Source: Lichenostomus cassidix (taxonomy: Eukaryota; Chordata; Aves; Passeriformes; Meliphagidae). From it: a stretch of DNA of 64,000 nucleotides. Shown in pieces: positions 28,780 through 39,379 of the stretch (positions within the stretch are counted from its first letter, which is position 1; every line of letters begins with the position of its first letter). Under the pieces are notes generated by a model. That model made no database searches, had not been told where the DNA came from, and worked only from the letters and a program-made list of their open reading frames with translations. The stretch lies in NCBI GenBank assembly GCA_008360975.2, contig CM039183.1:41531850-41595849 (forward strand), read 5' to 3'. A program made the position numbers and the translations under genes.

Positions 28780-29520
28780 TAACTGGAATGGTATACAATA
28801 TTCCAGATGAAGTTTCTCCAGTATCTTTTCCACAATGCTATTAGAATAATTTCCACTGCTTTTCTGTCTGATTTTTATTACACCATTTGACTCTATTTTA
28901 TAATTTCATCTGTGAGGGATATCTGCCTGTGATATCCATAACTTTTTGCATACCAGCAACACCCTCCAGCTGTCTACTGTTGACAGATTTCATCACATAT
29001 CAGTCATGTTTCACAACACTTCTGGGTTTTTTAAAATATCTAGACTGTCAGTAAAAATACTGAAAGTCCTAAGACTGATATTTGTGGAACGCCCTGATCC
29101 CAGCACAGCACCTTTCCAATGTAACTTATCTTCTTCCCTTAAAGCAGTTCCTCACTGCTTTACAGCTTGCCAACTAATCTCCATCTTCTCCAGTTTGCTT
29201 CATAATCACCAAAGTTGTGGCATTGAATCAAATGCTTTACTGAAGTCCAGCAGGTGAGACCTACCATGTTACCTCTCTCTAACGAGAGATTGAGTTAATC
29301 ACATCTAAGAAAGTTAATTGCATAGTTTGGAGTGATGTAGTTTTGAAAAACCCATCTTGCATCTTATCCTGTTTCCCAGCTACTCATTACATACAATGTG
29401 TAGGTATTTACTCTCTAAATTTGTTCTAAAGCTCTTGATATGCAGTTGGTGGGTAATCTGGTGAGGACATGCTCCATACACATTCTCGTAAATCAAATAC
29501 AGGATTTTTGTGTGGCAGAT
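28780..29520 (-). mobile_element. Degraded CR1/L3-like LINE, reverse-transcriptase part
   Basis: On the minus strand, 29253-29224 reads LLDFSKAFDS, matching the reverse-transcriptase motif in which the FD aspartate is catalytic (consensus DFxKAFD). Further left the plus strand shows other reverse-complement landmarks of CR1-type elements in the expected order, such as GGAACGCC near 29087 and TATTCCAGATGAAG near 28798. Stops and frameshifts are frequent, so this is an old, inactive copy. Ends are approximate. Confidence 0.65.
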
Positions 29521-32500
29521 CTAAATAATATGCTGTGCCTACTTGTGCTTTCATCAGCTTCTAACGTGGTTTTAACTCTTATCAGTCAGGTGAGTGCTTG
29601 CTCATGAAGGTGTAGACAGGTTCACTGACCTTATTTGGGACTTTCCATAAAGGTTTTATGTTTTTTCATGTATTTTATGCTTTAGTTCTCAGGTTGTGCC
29701 CTGTGTGAATGTGTTGTGCCTTCAGGCTATTGGGAGAATGGGTTGTAAAATTTGTAAAGAGTTGCCTGGCTGACTGTAGAATATAAAACTAGTGTTTGAA
29801 AAGGCAGAGCAAAACAGCCAGGGTAAATGCACTTTCTCCTTGGAGTCACTCAAGTTTTTTGACAGCTGCAGTGTTCAGGAGCAAGTCAATGTCATGGGAA
29901 CACGGGAATTTGTTTTCATCAGAGAGTTGCTTTCCTTGCCAAGCTGGCAGCAGCTATAGATGAAGCCTTAACAGGGAAACACTTTCATACTGCCTGTGCC
30001 AGGAGGGGAGTCCTCCACAAATGACTAAGTGACAGAATAGTGACCTTCACCTTCTGATCCTCTTCCGTCCCTCCACTGCCCTTTTTGTGTTTTGGGGTTT
30101 TTTTAATTCTCTACTTACCAAGATGCTGGATGGCAGTGAACACAGGGATGCCTAAGGATTCTCACATTGCAAGGGCAGAATTCACAAGGTAAGAAAAACA
30201 AGTATTGTGTAATGCTCAGTTTTTCAGCTCAACAAAGCTAAGGTTTCCTTCAGTCCTCAAGCTGTTTCCTACAACCATTCTGGGGATCATCCCCACAGCC
30301 TGCTCTGAGTTATGGGATATTGTGGAAGAAGTTAATTTTTAGCTTTGGTCCTGAATCAAACCTCTATCACTTAGGGGCCAAACATCTCTACCAGTTAGGT
30401 GATCCACTGTGTTTTGTCTGCCACAGGGAGGGGAGAGAGACTCCTTGAGGTTAAGCATGTAATTAAACAATCCTAGGGGGACACAGCCCAAGATAAGAGT
30501 TAGAAGGGATGCTGATGGCCAGCCCAGTGATAATGTTTGTTTTTACAAGTGTTGGAGGGTGTGTTCCCCAGACATGTGAGGAAACAGCAAAGAAAATACC
30601 TATTTGCAAGGGTGAAGGGGAGGTCAGTGAGATGACTGTTGAATTATTTGCTAGTATGGGCCCCCTCAATGTTCTCTCTATGTAGTAGCATATAGGCATA
30701 ATAAACTGGAAAAAGATAGCCACGGTCCTGTTGATTTACAAATACATTGAAACACTGTCTGATTTTTAAATTCTATTTCAAAATACTTGCAAACAGACTA
30801 AAATTTCTCTGCCACGGATATGGGATGGTCAAAGCACAGTAATTCATGTTTTGAAGCATGCTGTCTACTTGTACTTGGGGTATTGCTGTCATATATCTGG
30901 TTTAATCCACTTCTCACACTGCCAGGTACATAAGGCAGATATCTGTCACCACTGATACCAGTCCCCTGAAGATGTTCAAGCTGCTGACTTGCAATGTTGC
31001 TGCTTTAGTCATTATTGTGTTTCCTCGTGTTCCTCAGGGTCACTGTCTCTTCTTTCCTCTTCATGTTGAAACAGGGCTTGTTGAAGGACCTGGTTATCTG
31101 GCACTCTCAAAACATGGCCAAGGTCAGTCTGTTTTCTCCACTGTACTGTTTGTACAGCTGTGGGTAATCACGCAGGCTCTGAAATCTCAGCATTCCTTTG
31201 ACTCTCTGGCTGCTTTATGATCACTGTCCCCCCGCAGGCATCCGCATTGAAAGCACTTTGATTTTGGGGAACAGACATGTTCTTCCAAGACTTCAACTTG
31301 TACAGGTGTATGTGTAATGTATATTTAATAAGGGTGGCTCAAAAGAGCTTACAGGGAAGCTTAGTATTGATGCTGATGACTTCCATATGGGATGTATGCT
31401 TGTCATGGGAAGAAAGAAATTATTTCACCCATTTTGATATAATATTCTTGGACCAATGAGTAGAGATATCCATGCCATGTATAAGTATCCTCAAAAGACC
31501 AGTGCTCCAAGCTTACCCTATTTTGTTCATTACCCTTAGAAAACTTAGAAACCACTGGTAAACTTAGAAACCACTAACAGAGGCATTTAAAAGGCATTAG
31601 AATTAATGTTTCAGTTATTACACTTTTCTAAACAAATATTGATTGCTTGGGATATGTTGGAATAGATTGATTTTCCTGGAGGACAGAAAATAAAAACTTT
31701 GTGCTGACTTTTTAAAGGTGAGGTTATAAATGCATATAAAACCTTTATTAATTCATTCTCTGGGGCCTTCACACTGTGACAGAACTGTAAAATGTTCAGT
31801 CTGTAATGAGTAGAGTTTTATTATTATTTCAGTTTTCCAGGTCAGAGCTGATCCTACAGCACAGCACTCAGGAAGAGCAAGGCCTGAATTTTGGCGACAC
31901 CTGATTAAGTAACAGCCTGTGACCAAGTCACAGCACTAGCATTTGTGTGAAGTTTCCATGAGGAGGTTTTCAGTCTAATAAAAACACACAGTCCTCAGTG
32001 TCTTCAAGGTCATCACCCATGGCACAAAATTACATTGTTAGACTACTACCTCTTCTCCAGCTCATTTTGAAAGGACAAAGATCTGTAACACTACTGTACT
32101 TTCTCTACTCATCTCTAATTCTTTGTTTTGATGCAGCTGTGTCAAAACCCTCCCCTGGGACCAAGCATAAAAATTCTGGTTTCTATGCCTGGACCAACAC
32201 AGATTTACCTTTCTGCAGAGTACGAGAAGAATCATAAGCCCCCTGTGGCACAGGGGCAGCAGGTAAAGCCTATAAGTGTGATGCCAAAACATTGTTCCAG
32301 AGCACCTGGGTATAAAAAGGCAGAACTAACTCTGTGTTAGCATTTAAACAACCAGGTGAAACCTGTCAGTACTGGTCACTGTGACGCACTGGAGCAGAAG
32401 AAACTTGGATGAAAACAGCCACTAGGAGTGGGAAGGTATAAAGATCTGTAAGCAAGTAGATGGAAGACCACCAACACACTTTGAAGCAAAGGCTTCTTCA

Positions 32501-35500
32501 ATACAAATCTGTAACTGGTAGCCCCTGTTCTTGACCCCTCATAATATGGCTAGCTTAAATAATGCCAACTCAAGAGGCAAGTGGCCATTCCCTGTGACCA
32601 AACTGGTCATGTACCAGTCTTCTCTCCCTTCCTCATCAGGTCTGGAATGTCCCGTGCACCAGACAGCGTTCTTCTCCCCCTTTCCTATCAACCTCAAGGC
32701 TCCTGGGCACTGGGCTGACTTCTCCCTTCCTTACCAGCTTTGAAGGTCCCAGGCACCCAGGCTGTGATGACAAGATCACAAAACAGGGAAGTGTGGCAGA
32801 ACACAGCACTCTCTATAAAATCAAGCAGTTATGAGACCAAACTGGGACTTGGACCACAGCTGCTGCTGGACAGCAAAACCCATCATCTCCTAGTGGTCAG
32901 GGATGCCTCCACCATCAGCTGCTTCCCCCAAGTTTTGAGTGACTGACTCATATTTTTCCACATGTTGTTATTCTGTATTATGATTATTAATTAATCATAG
33001 TACTAATGATTATTAACTAATCATAATACATATTAAGCCAAGTATTAAGATTTGACCCATTCTGCAGAGCATCCAGGTGATTAGGGACTGTAAGCTAACC
33101 TGTGATACAAATTTTTTGCTAAGCTACTTAAAAAATTGTGATACACCGATCCTGATTATAAAAACCCTGTTCTGGTCTGTTCTGGTCACAAAATTTTATG
33201 CTATGCTGATCATAAAATTCTGTTTAAAAAATAAAGCTTTAATTGTAATGACAACTTAGTGTCATCATCATTTCATCCTGTAGGTGACAAAACACCTTTC
33301 ATGTAAAATTTCTTCTAGCCCAACTGGGAATAAACCACTTAGAGGAAGCCACATACAAATACCTGGGGCAGATGTAGCTATTTTTTCAGCAAGGGAAAAA
33401 GATTTATTCTGGTCTAAATATGTCAAGTAGCTCATTCTCCAGTCTAATAAAAAGCAACAGATGGCTCTTCAGCTCTGCATTGTGGAAGAAGTCTACTAAG
33501 TGGAGTGGCCAACCACAGACAAAATAGAGTTTGATGAAGTCACAGAAGGTCCCTGAGACCTGCAGTACCAACAGAGCCTCTGCTCAGGGGGCACTTAATC
33601 TCCATTTTCCCCCTGTAATTGCCACAGCCTCTCCACATGCACCAGCCGTTAATGTTAGTGTTGCGGAAGCCAGAAGGTTTTGCACTGAAGCATGTAGGAG
33701 GTATTTAGTATGTTTCTTTATCCTGCAGAACAAGGGGAGCTTCTTGTTGGGGTTTGGAGTCTGTCACTGGGAGTGGTTAATGTGAAGTGTGCAGGATAGC
33801 TTATGCAGGGAAGGTTCCCCTAACCTGTCATTTCTTGTGTGGGTGTGTTTTGCCCTGGAGCAACCTTAACTGCTTTTTTAACAGAACTTTTGGTGGGAAT
33901 TGTTAGGAAAGCATTTCTCTAACTACCTAAGCCTTGCTGTATTTTTTTGGCCCTACCTATACCGCAGCATAAAATATTCTGTACATTGGGAATTCTCAAG
34001 ACTTGATAGTCATCTCAATGGCACCCAATTTAAAGAGAATTATTCCTGATTTACATAGGCATGAATAAGGGCTTTCCATATATAATATATTGCCTTTCTC
34101 AGATGTAGACACAAAGGCCATTCTCAGATTCCTTCTCACAGAGAGTTAAGTGCAGATGAATCAGTTTAACTCTTTAGCCAAGAGCCATTACTTCCAAACT
34201 GCAGCATTGGAGAGGACCAAGAGGGTGAAGGAGAATATGTATTTGGCACTGCAGGGGCCCAGGGTGTCCTGAGTGCTGTAGGAACTGAAAAGCATCTGAG
34301 ATTCTTTAAGGTTCATATGGTGCAGATGAGAGACCTAGGCATGCATACAAAAAAACCCCCACAAAACCCCAAAAAACAAACCAAAAAAAGGAAGAAAAAA
34401 GCAAACCCTGCTGCTGATTGGATTTACCTTTTCTGATAAGATCCACACCTTCAGGTGCCCCCACTTTATGACTCCCATAGTTGAAGGAAACATTTTAGGT
34501 TTTATTTGTTTGCAGCTCTTTCTCCAGCAGCACCTTTTCCAAAACTACAACACACTATAACTTTAGCCCATACCTTTTCTCTGTCCTGCCACTGTGGCAG
34601 AAAAGCTCAGCATTTAAATGACTGAGCCAATCTGGAGCAGCTAGAAATACAAAGGATCATATAATTTCAGTTACAATCTGCAAGGGGCTCAGACACAGAG
34701 CAGGGCATGGGGAGAGATGAAGGAGAAAGGTTAATTTCTGCATTTCACTTCTACTGCATTAAGGGTGCTGGTGTTGATGCAAAATAAAGATATTCTCACC
34801 TTGAATTCCTCCAAAGCAATTCTTTCATGTGGTTGCCTCAGTAGAATGAAATCTTTATGAAATAGCCAGCACACCCACCCAGACATAAGCCAGGCACTAA
34901 CTGTTCATGTTTAGAAACAAACTTTCCCCATGGGTACATTATTCATAGCCGGTCACTTGCCAGTTTTCCCTTGGAAGATTTAAACTAAACATTAGGAATA
35001 AAGGCGATGCATAGTTTGGTCTCTTTCTTTTTTCAGATGGATGTTGCAGCAAATCTGTGGGCTCTCTCTGTCCTTTTTTCCACTCACTTGTTTACAAGTC
35101 AGCTAAATCAATGGTGCATTCCCAAAGTCTTCCTGCTGATCCACTCAAAGGCTGCACCATGGTGTATTAGCACTTGGATCCTGCCACTTACAAAGATTGA
35201 AATTCCAAATTCAACCAGCAGAAAAATATTCACAGCTTTCAAACTTTACTCTAGGAAATTAGGAAATCATCCTCCTGATCCATCCTGCCACTGCTGTGGG
35301 CATCTCTGTTGCCTGAGAAATAGAACAGGTTGTTGTTATAACAACTAGAGACCAGCTGACCTCCTGCTTCCTTTCGTCAACCAGCTGCGAAACTCCTCGG
35401 TCATGGAACAGTCTCAAATTGAACATCTGACCCCAGTTTATGCAATTCCCCTGTGACTGTTTCATAAGCTTTTTGTCACTTCACTTCACTCAATTGTTTG

Positions 35501-38475
35501 TGGAAAGCATTCACAGTTACACTGGCTAATGGGAACGTTTCGGTGTGACAGCTCTCCCCGTGGCTAAGCCCTCCATCTCCAAGGCAACCTCACAACCTTG
35601 CTCTAAGACTACTACGCCATGTCATGAGATAAAATGAAACCCAAAAGGATACTCAGGGATAATTCCAGCTTTCACTATCCATAGTGCTATCCTGCTTTAG
35701 CAGAAACTTTAGGAGACATTCCCAGGCCGGTTATTTAAACATGGGAGGGCACCACAAAGATAGCATTTGTCTGTAAAGCTATACAAGCCATACAGGGACA
35801 TGAAGAGCTACACTGTGACCTCTGCCAGGGATCCCTAGGACCTTAAATAGTTTCCACAGGGTTACATTAAAATGACTGAAGGCACAAAGACTTGGTGATT
35901 TTGTGTGTCTGACAAATCACCTGGGTTCTACCCCTGTGCAGCTCTATTACTTGAAGGTGTAGGTGTTGAAGCAGCTTCACTGGTGTGACTCTTGAGCTGG
36001 ACTCACCAGCACTCCTCTGTCTGCCCTTCACAGAGTTCAGCTGAGTCAGTGACGGACTTGGGTTTTTCCAGGAAAGTAAGGATTAATTCCCAGCTCCCTT
36101 GAGTGCCATTTCAAGGAGGTCTCTGCTGATTGTACTGCAGAGGAACAGAAGCCTCGCTGAAGAACATTGTGTAGGAGTTTTACTGAAGCAGGCCATTGCC
36201 CAAAGCAGCAGACTTCAGGGATAAAATGAATGGAGAAATTCCAACCCCCTACAGTGGCTGTTTTCAGTTGGTTTGCCCACTCAGAAAGTCCCAGATCCTG
36301 TCTGGTCCATGCACTCATGCTCTGTTCTCACAATCCTGAAAAACACTTTCTTCCCATGTGAAAGCTGAGTTACCAACCTTGTCTTAGGAGTATTGTATGC
36401 AACCCATATGAAACATCTTACTGTGACCTTAAGTCTGAGAAAACCTTGTTGGTTTGTTGTTAGCTTGTTTGGGGATTTTGACCGACCCTAAATCCTCACA
36501 CCTCCTTTCTGCTACCATTTTCTCCTTCAAAATGTTGTTATTCCACCTTCACACTTGCGGAGGTGCAGGTGCCATTCTCCTCAAACATAAAGAACACATA
36601 ACTGGAAGGGGAAGGGAAAAGGTTTAATTACCAGCTAGAAGAAAGGGAAAAATACTGCAACTAACCTGTTGCCAAAGTGGTTTAACACTGCCACATTTTA
36701 ATGTATTGTTTCAGGAAAAAACCCCAACCAGTTCTTATTCACAATAACATCCTAAGGATGTCAAACAAGTTGAGTATCTTGGTGCACGTGCAAAGTGTCA
36801 CTGAATACAACAGAAATCAGCTGAAGACCTGACCTTCACTCCCTACAATTGGCTGAAAATTCTCCACTGCTGGGACACATTCAAATGCAAGCACTCTTTC
36901 CACTCTCCTGCAACATCATTATAACCAAAACAACTCTGCTTTTTGTCCAAAGAGCTGCCAAGAACAGGGAAATAGCACCAAGTTAAAAAAAAAAAAGGTA
37001 TGTGTTTCCAAAAGCAGTTTTGTACATCTTCTAAAACAAAAGGCTGTGCCTGAATGTGTGCGGCGATAACACTGACACAAATCATTTCATGTCCTGATTT
37101 TGCCCCATAGAAAGCAGAAATCTCCTGTGCAGCTGCTAGGGCAGCAATCAAGCTGTTGCACAACTCAATATGCAGATCAGGCCTGAGGAAGTTCTGCCGG
37201 GATCCTCTTTGTCCTCTGTTTTTCAAGTGTGATTGAAATCTGTTTTCTCAGATTAGGAAATTGGAGAGAGGTTTTATGTTACACTGCTGAATAATTTTGG
37301 GCACTGCATGACAGTCATGTGTTCTCAATATTTGAAAACACCAGGTTTTAGCAACTCCTGCTTGGCTGCCTGGAGACTTTAAAGCTTGCTGTAAAAGCTT
37401 TACTCCTCTGCTATCTGAGTTAGGTGCTTTACTGTCCTCCTGAATCTGTTGATGGATTCACCTGATATTCAAGTTTGCCAAAAGCTGTATTTGTTTATGT
37501 GTTAAATGCAAAGACCTGACACTGTGCTCGTGTCCCTACTCTCCCAGAACTCCCAAAGGCTGGACTCTGCTAACTTTGGACTCTGAAACATTTGCATTTC
37601 ACAGCTGGGCTTATCTGGTTTCTAGTAAGGTGCAAGTTCCACCCAAAATCTTTTCCCTGCTCAGGATGTTTATAATCACTCCTGGAGGCTCTTTCCCTCT
37701 GTCAAATCAGATCGACCAGTTGACCAACAGATTAAAAAATTATTAAGGGTGGGGAGGAAGGACAGGCACACACGCACGCCCACACACAAAGGCTGCAGGC
37801 ACTCCGCCTTTGTGCTCATATGAGCTTTGTTTCCTTGGGAATACAGCTACTAAAACAGGCAGCAGCTGTGACAAGAAATGAGATCTAGCAGCAAAGCAAG
37901 ACTGATGATTTGCAAACTTTTTGGTTTGGGAATTTGCAAGACCCACCCCTATTTTAAAGACATTGGAGGAATGTATCAGGATGCATGTGTAGGGAAGCAT
38001 GAATGTAGTGGGGCAAGCAGACTTTTTGTAGCTCATCATCATAAAAACTGAAGCATCATTAAGAACCCTCTGTGCTGGGAAATACTTACAGTGTGCATCC
38101 ACCTCCCTCATGCTCAGTACTGCAGTGTCTCCTGAAAACACTCACACTAAGTCCCCAGCAGAGGAAACATAATTTTTACCAGGCCTAACAAAACACAGAA
38201 TGCAAATAACCTGGCTTTGGGAATTTGCCATGCCTGTACCAGCAGCTACATCTGCGGCTTCTCAGATTTCTTTTCCTGGTATCAGGTAGCTGCACGATCA
38301 GATCTTTTCGGTGTACAGTTAGTGTCTCCAGTTCCCAGCCCGTCTCCGTGTGAGTTTGCATCCTCCCTGGCCTCCTTCCCCCGGGACACCTCGTGGATGG
38401 GCAGTGAAGTGGCACCGGGTGCTGCGCTGCTGATGTGCTCCCATCCCCCTGGCCTGGAAAGCAAGCACCTGACGG
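29521..38475. other. Intergenic DNA upstream of TSNAX, no gene recognised
   Basis: AT-rich sequence with short chance ORFs only. It holds an A/C-rich low-complexity patch at about 34348-34400, a 26-base tandem duplication at 32978-33029, a small duplication near 31548-31585 (AAACTTAGAAACCACT twice) and an A12 run at 36985-36996. No exon of a neighbouring gene was recognised. Confidence 0.55.
32978..33029. repeat. 26-base AT-rich tandem duplication with internal dyad
   Basis: Two copies, 32978-33003 and 33004-33029, each containing ATGATTATTAA followed by TAATCATA. The units are nearly palindromic (TAAT/ATTA arms), so they could form hairpins or bind homeodomain proteins. Confidence 0.75.
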
Positions 38476-38507
38476 GCCAGGGAAGAAAGGGCCACTAAGG
38501 AGACAGG
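38476..38507 (+). repeat. Left copy of a 32-base direct repeat flanking a CR1
   Basis: GCCAGGGAAGAAAGG begins this copy. It matches 38785-38816 at 30 of 32 positions. The pair brackets the CR1 fragment upstream of TSNAX. Confidence 0.85.
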
Positions 38508-38764
38508 AGAAGACAGCCAGTAAGCAGAGGACACAGCCTTAAGCTGTGCCAGGGAAGGTTTAGATTGGACATGAGGAGGAGTTTCTTCACAGAAAGGGTG
38601 ATTAGACACCGGAATGGGCTGCCCAGGGAGGTGGTGGAGTCGCTGTCCCTGGCGGTGTTTAAGACCGGAGGTGGCACTGAGTGCCGTGCTCTGGCTGACG
38701 TGGTGGTGCTCAGCGTTGGACCCGACGACCTCAGAGGTCTTTTCCAGCCCGAGTGATTCTGTAA
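38508..38764 (+). mobile_element. CR1 LINE 3' fragment, plus orientation
   Basis: Contains the CR1 blocks TGTGCCAGGGAAGGTTTAGA, GGGCTGCCCAGGGAGGTGG and GACGACCTCAGAGGTCTTTT, and ends in the GTGATTCTGTAA tail. Only about 250 bases of the 3' end are present. It inserted about 600 bases upstream of the TSNAX ATG, next to the CpG island. Confidence 0.93.
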
Positions 38765-38784
38765 GAGCACCATGGTCCTGATAT

Positions 38785-38816
38785 GCCAGGGAAGAAAGGG
38801 GCAGTAAGGAGACAGG
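38785..38816 (+). repeat. Right copy of the 32-base direct repeat flanking CR1
   Basis: Differs from 38476-38507 at only two bases (CCAC against GCAG in the middle). It lies 20 bases after the CR1 tail. It may be a target-site duplication or an older local duplication. Confidence 0.85.
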
Positions 38817-39024
38817 CGGGGGGTGAAAGGAGGGCGACACGACAGCCGCTTTGTGCGGGTCTGGGCTGAGGAATGCCGCTGGGTTTCTGCGGATCCAACC
38901 GAGGAACGTCGCAGCCCCGCCGGCAGGACACGCCGGCCGGACACGCCGGCCGCCAGCGGGACGGCAGACAGGCAACTCCGGAGCTCCCCGGCCCCACTCC
39001 GACCGCGCCGCCGCCCCGCCCAAC

Positions 39025-39044
39025 ACTACATGTCCCGGCGTGCC
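39025..39044 (+). promoter_or_regulatory. ZNF143/THAP11-type promoter motif
   Basis: ACTACATGTCCCGGCGTGCC closely follows the ACTACAATTCCCAGCATGCC-type element bound by ZNF143 and THAP11/HCFC1, which is typically found close to start sites of housekeeping CpG-island genes. It lies 339 bases upstream of the TSNAX ATG. Confidence 0.65.
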
Positions 39045-39262
39045 GCGGGCGCTGAGGCCCCACGGTGGGGTCGCACACTAGCTGCCGGTGGAGGCGCCTT
39101 CTCGGAAGCACGGCCCGGCCTCTGCGCTGCCCCGATTTCGCGGGCAGCAACGCCCGAATCGCCGTCCGAGCCGGCTCTGCTCCGCACGGCGCCGCGGGCG
39201 GCGGGCTGGGCTCCCTGCCCTGTGTGGCGTCTTGCCGTCAGGCACCCGCGGGGAGCCCCGCC

Positions 39263-39367
39263 ATGGCGGCGGCAGGGCGGGGCGGGGCGGTGCGGCGGGG
39301 TCCTGGCGGGGCGCGGGGCGGCTGCGGGTTGCCGGGGGGACGCGGCGCGGCGGCGGCACCGGGATGA
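39263..39367 (+). other. Upstream ORF ending on the TSNAX start codon
   Basis: A 34-codon ORF starts at CCGCCATGG, a strong initiation context. It runs Ala/Gly/Arg-rich and stops at TGA 39365-39367, overlapping the TSNAX ATG as ATGA. If the mRNA leader includes 39263, ribosomes starting here would end exactly at the TSNAX start, in a different frame. The peptide has no recognisable function. Confidence 0.4.
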
Positions 39368-39379
39368 GCGGCAAGGAAG
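39364..39379 (+). CDS. TSNAX: TSNAX coding exon 1
   Basis: Encodes MSGKE plus the first base of Gly6. The donor is GAAG|GTGATG (GT at 39380). The start context GCACCGGGATGA is moderate; this ATG is chosen because [15 protein letters not shown] matches the family N terminus. The upstream ATG at 39263 is in another frame. Confidence 0.93.

Noticed and set aside
38319..39026. 235-codon minus-strand ORF upstream of TSNAX
   Set aside because: Runs antisense through the CR1 fragment and CpG island; no conserved domain.
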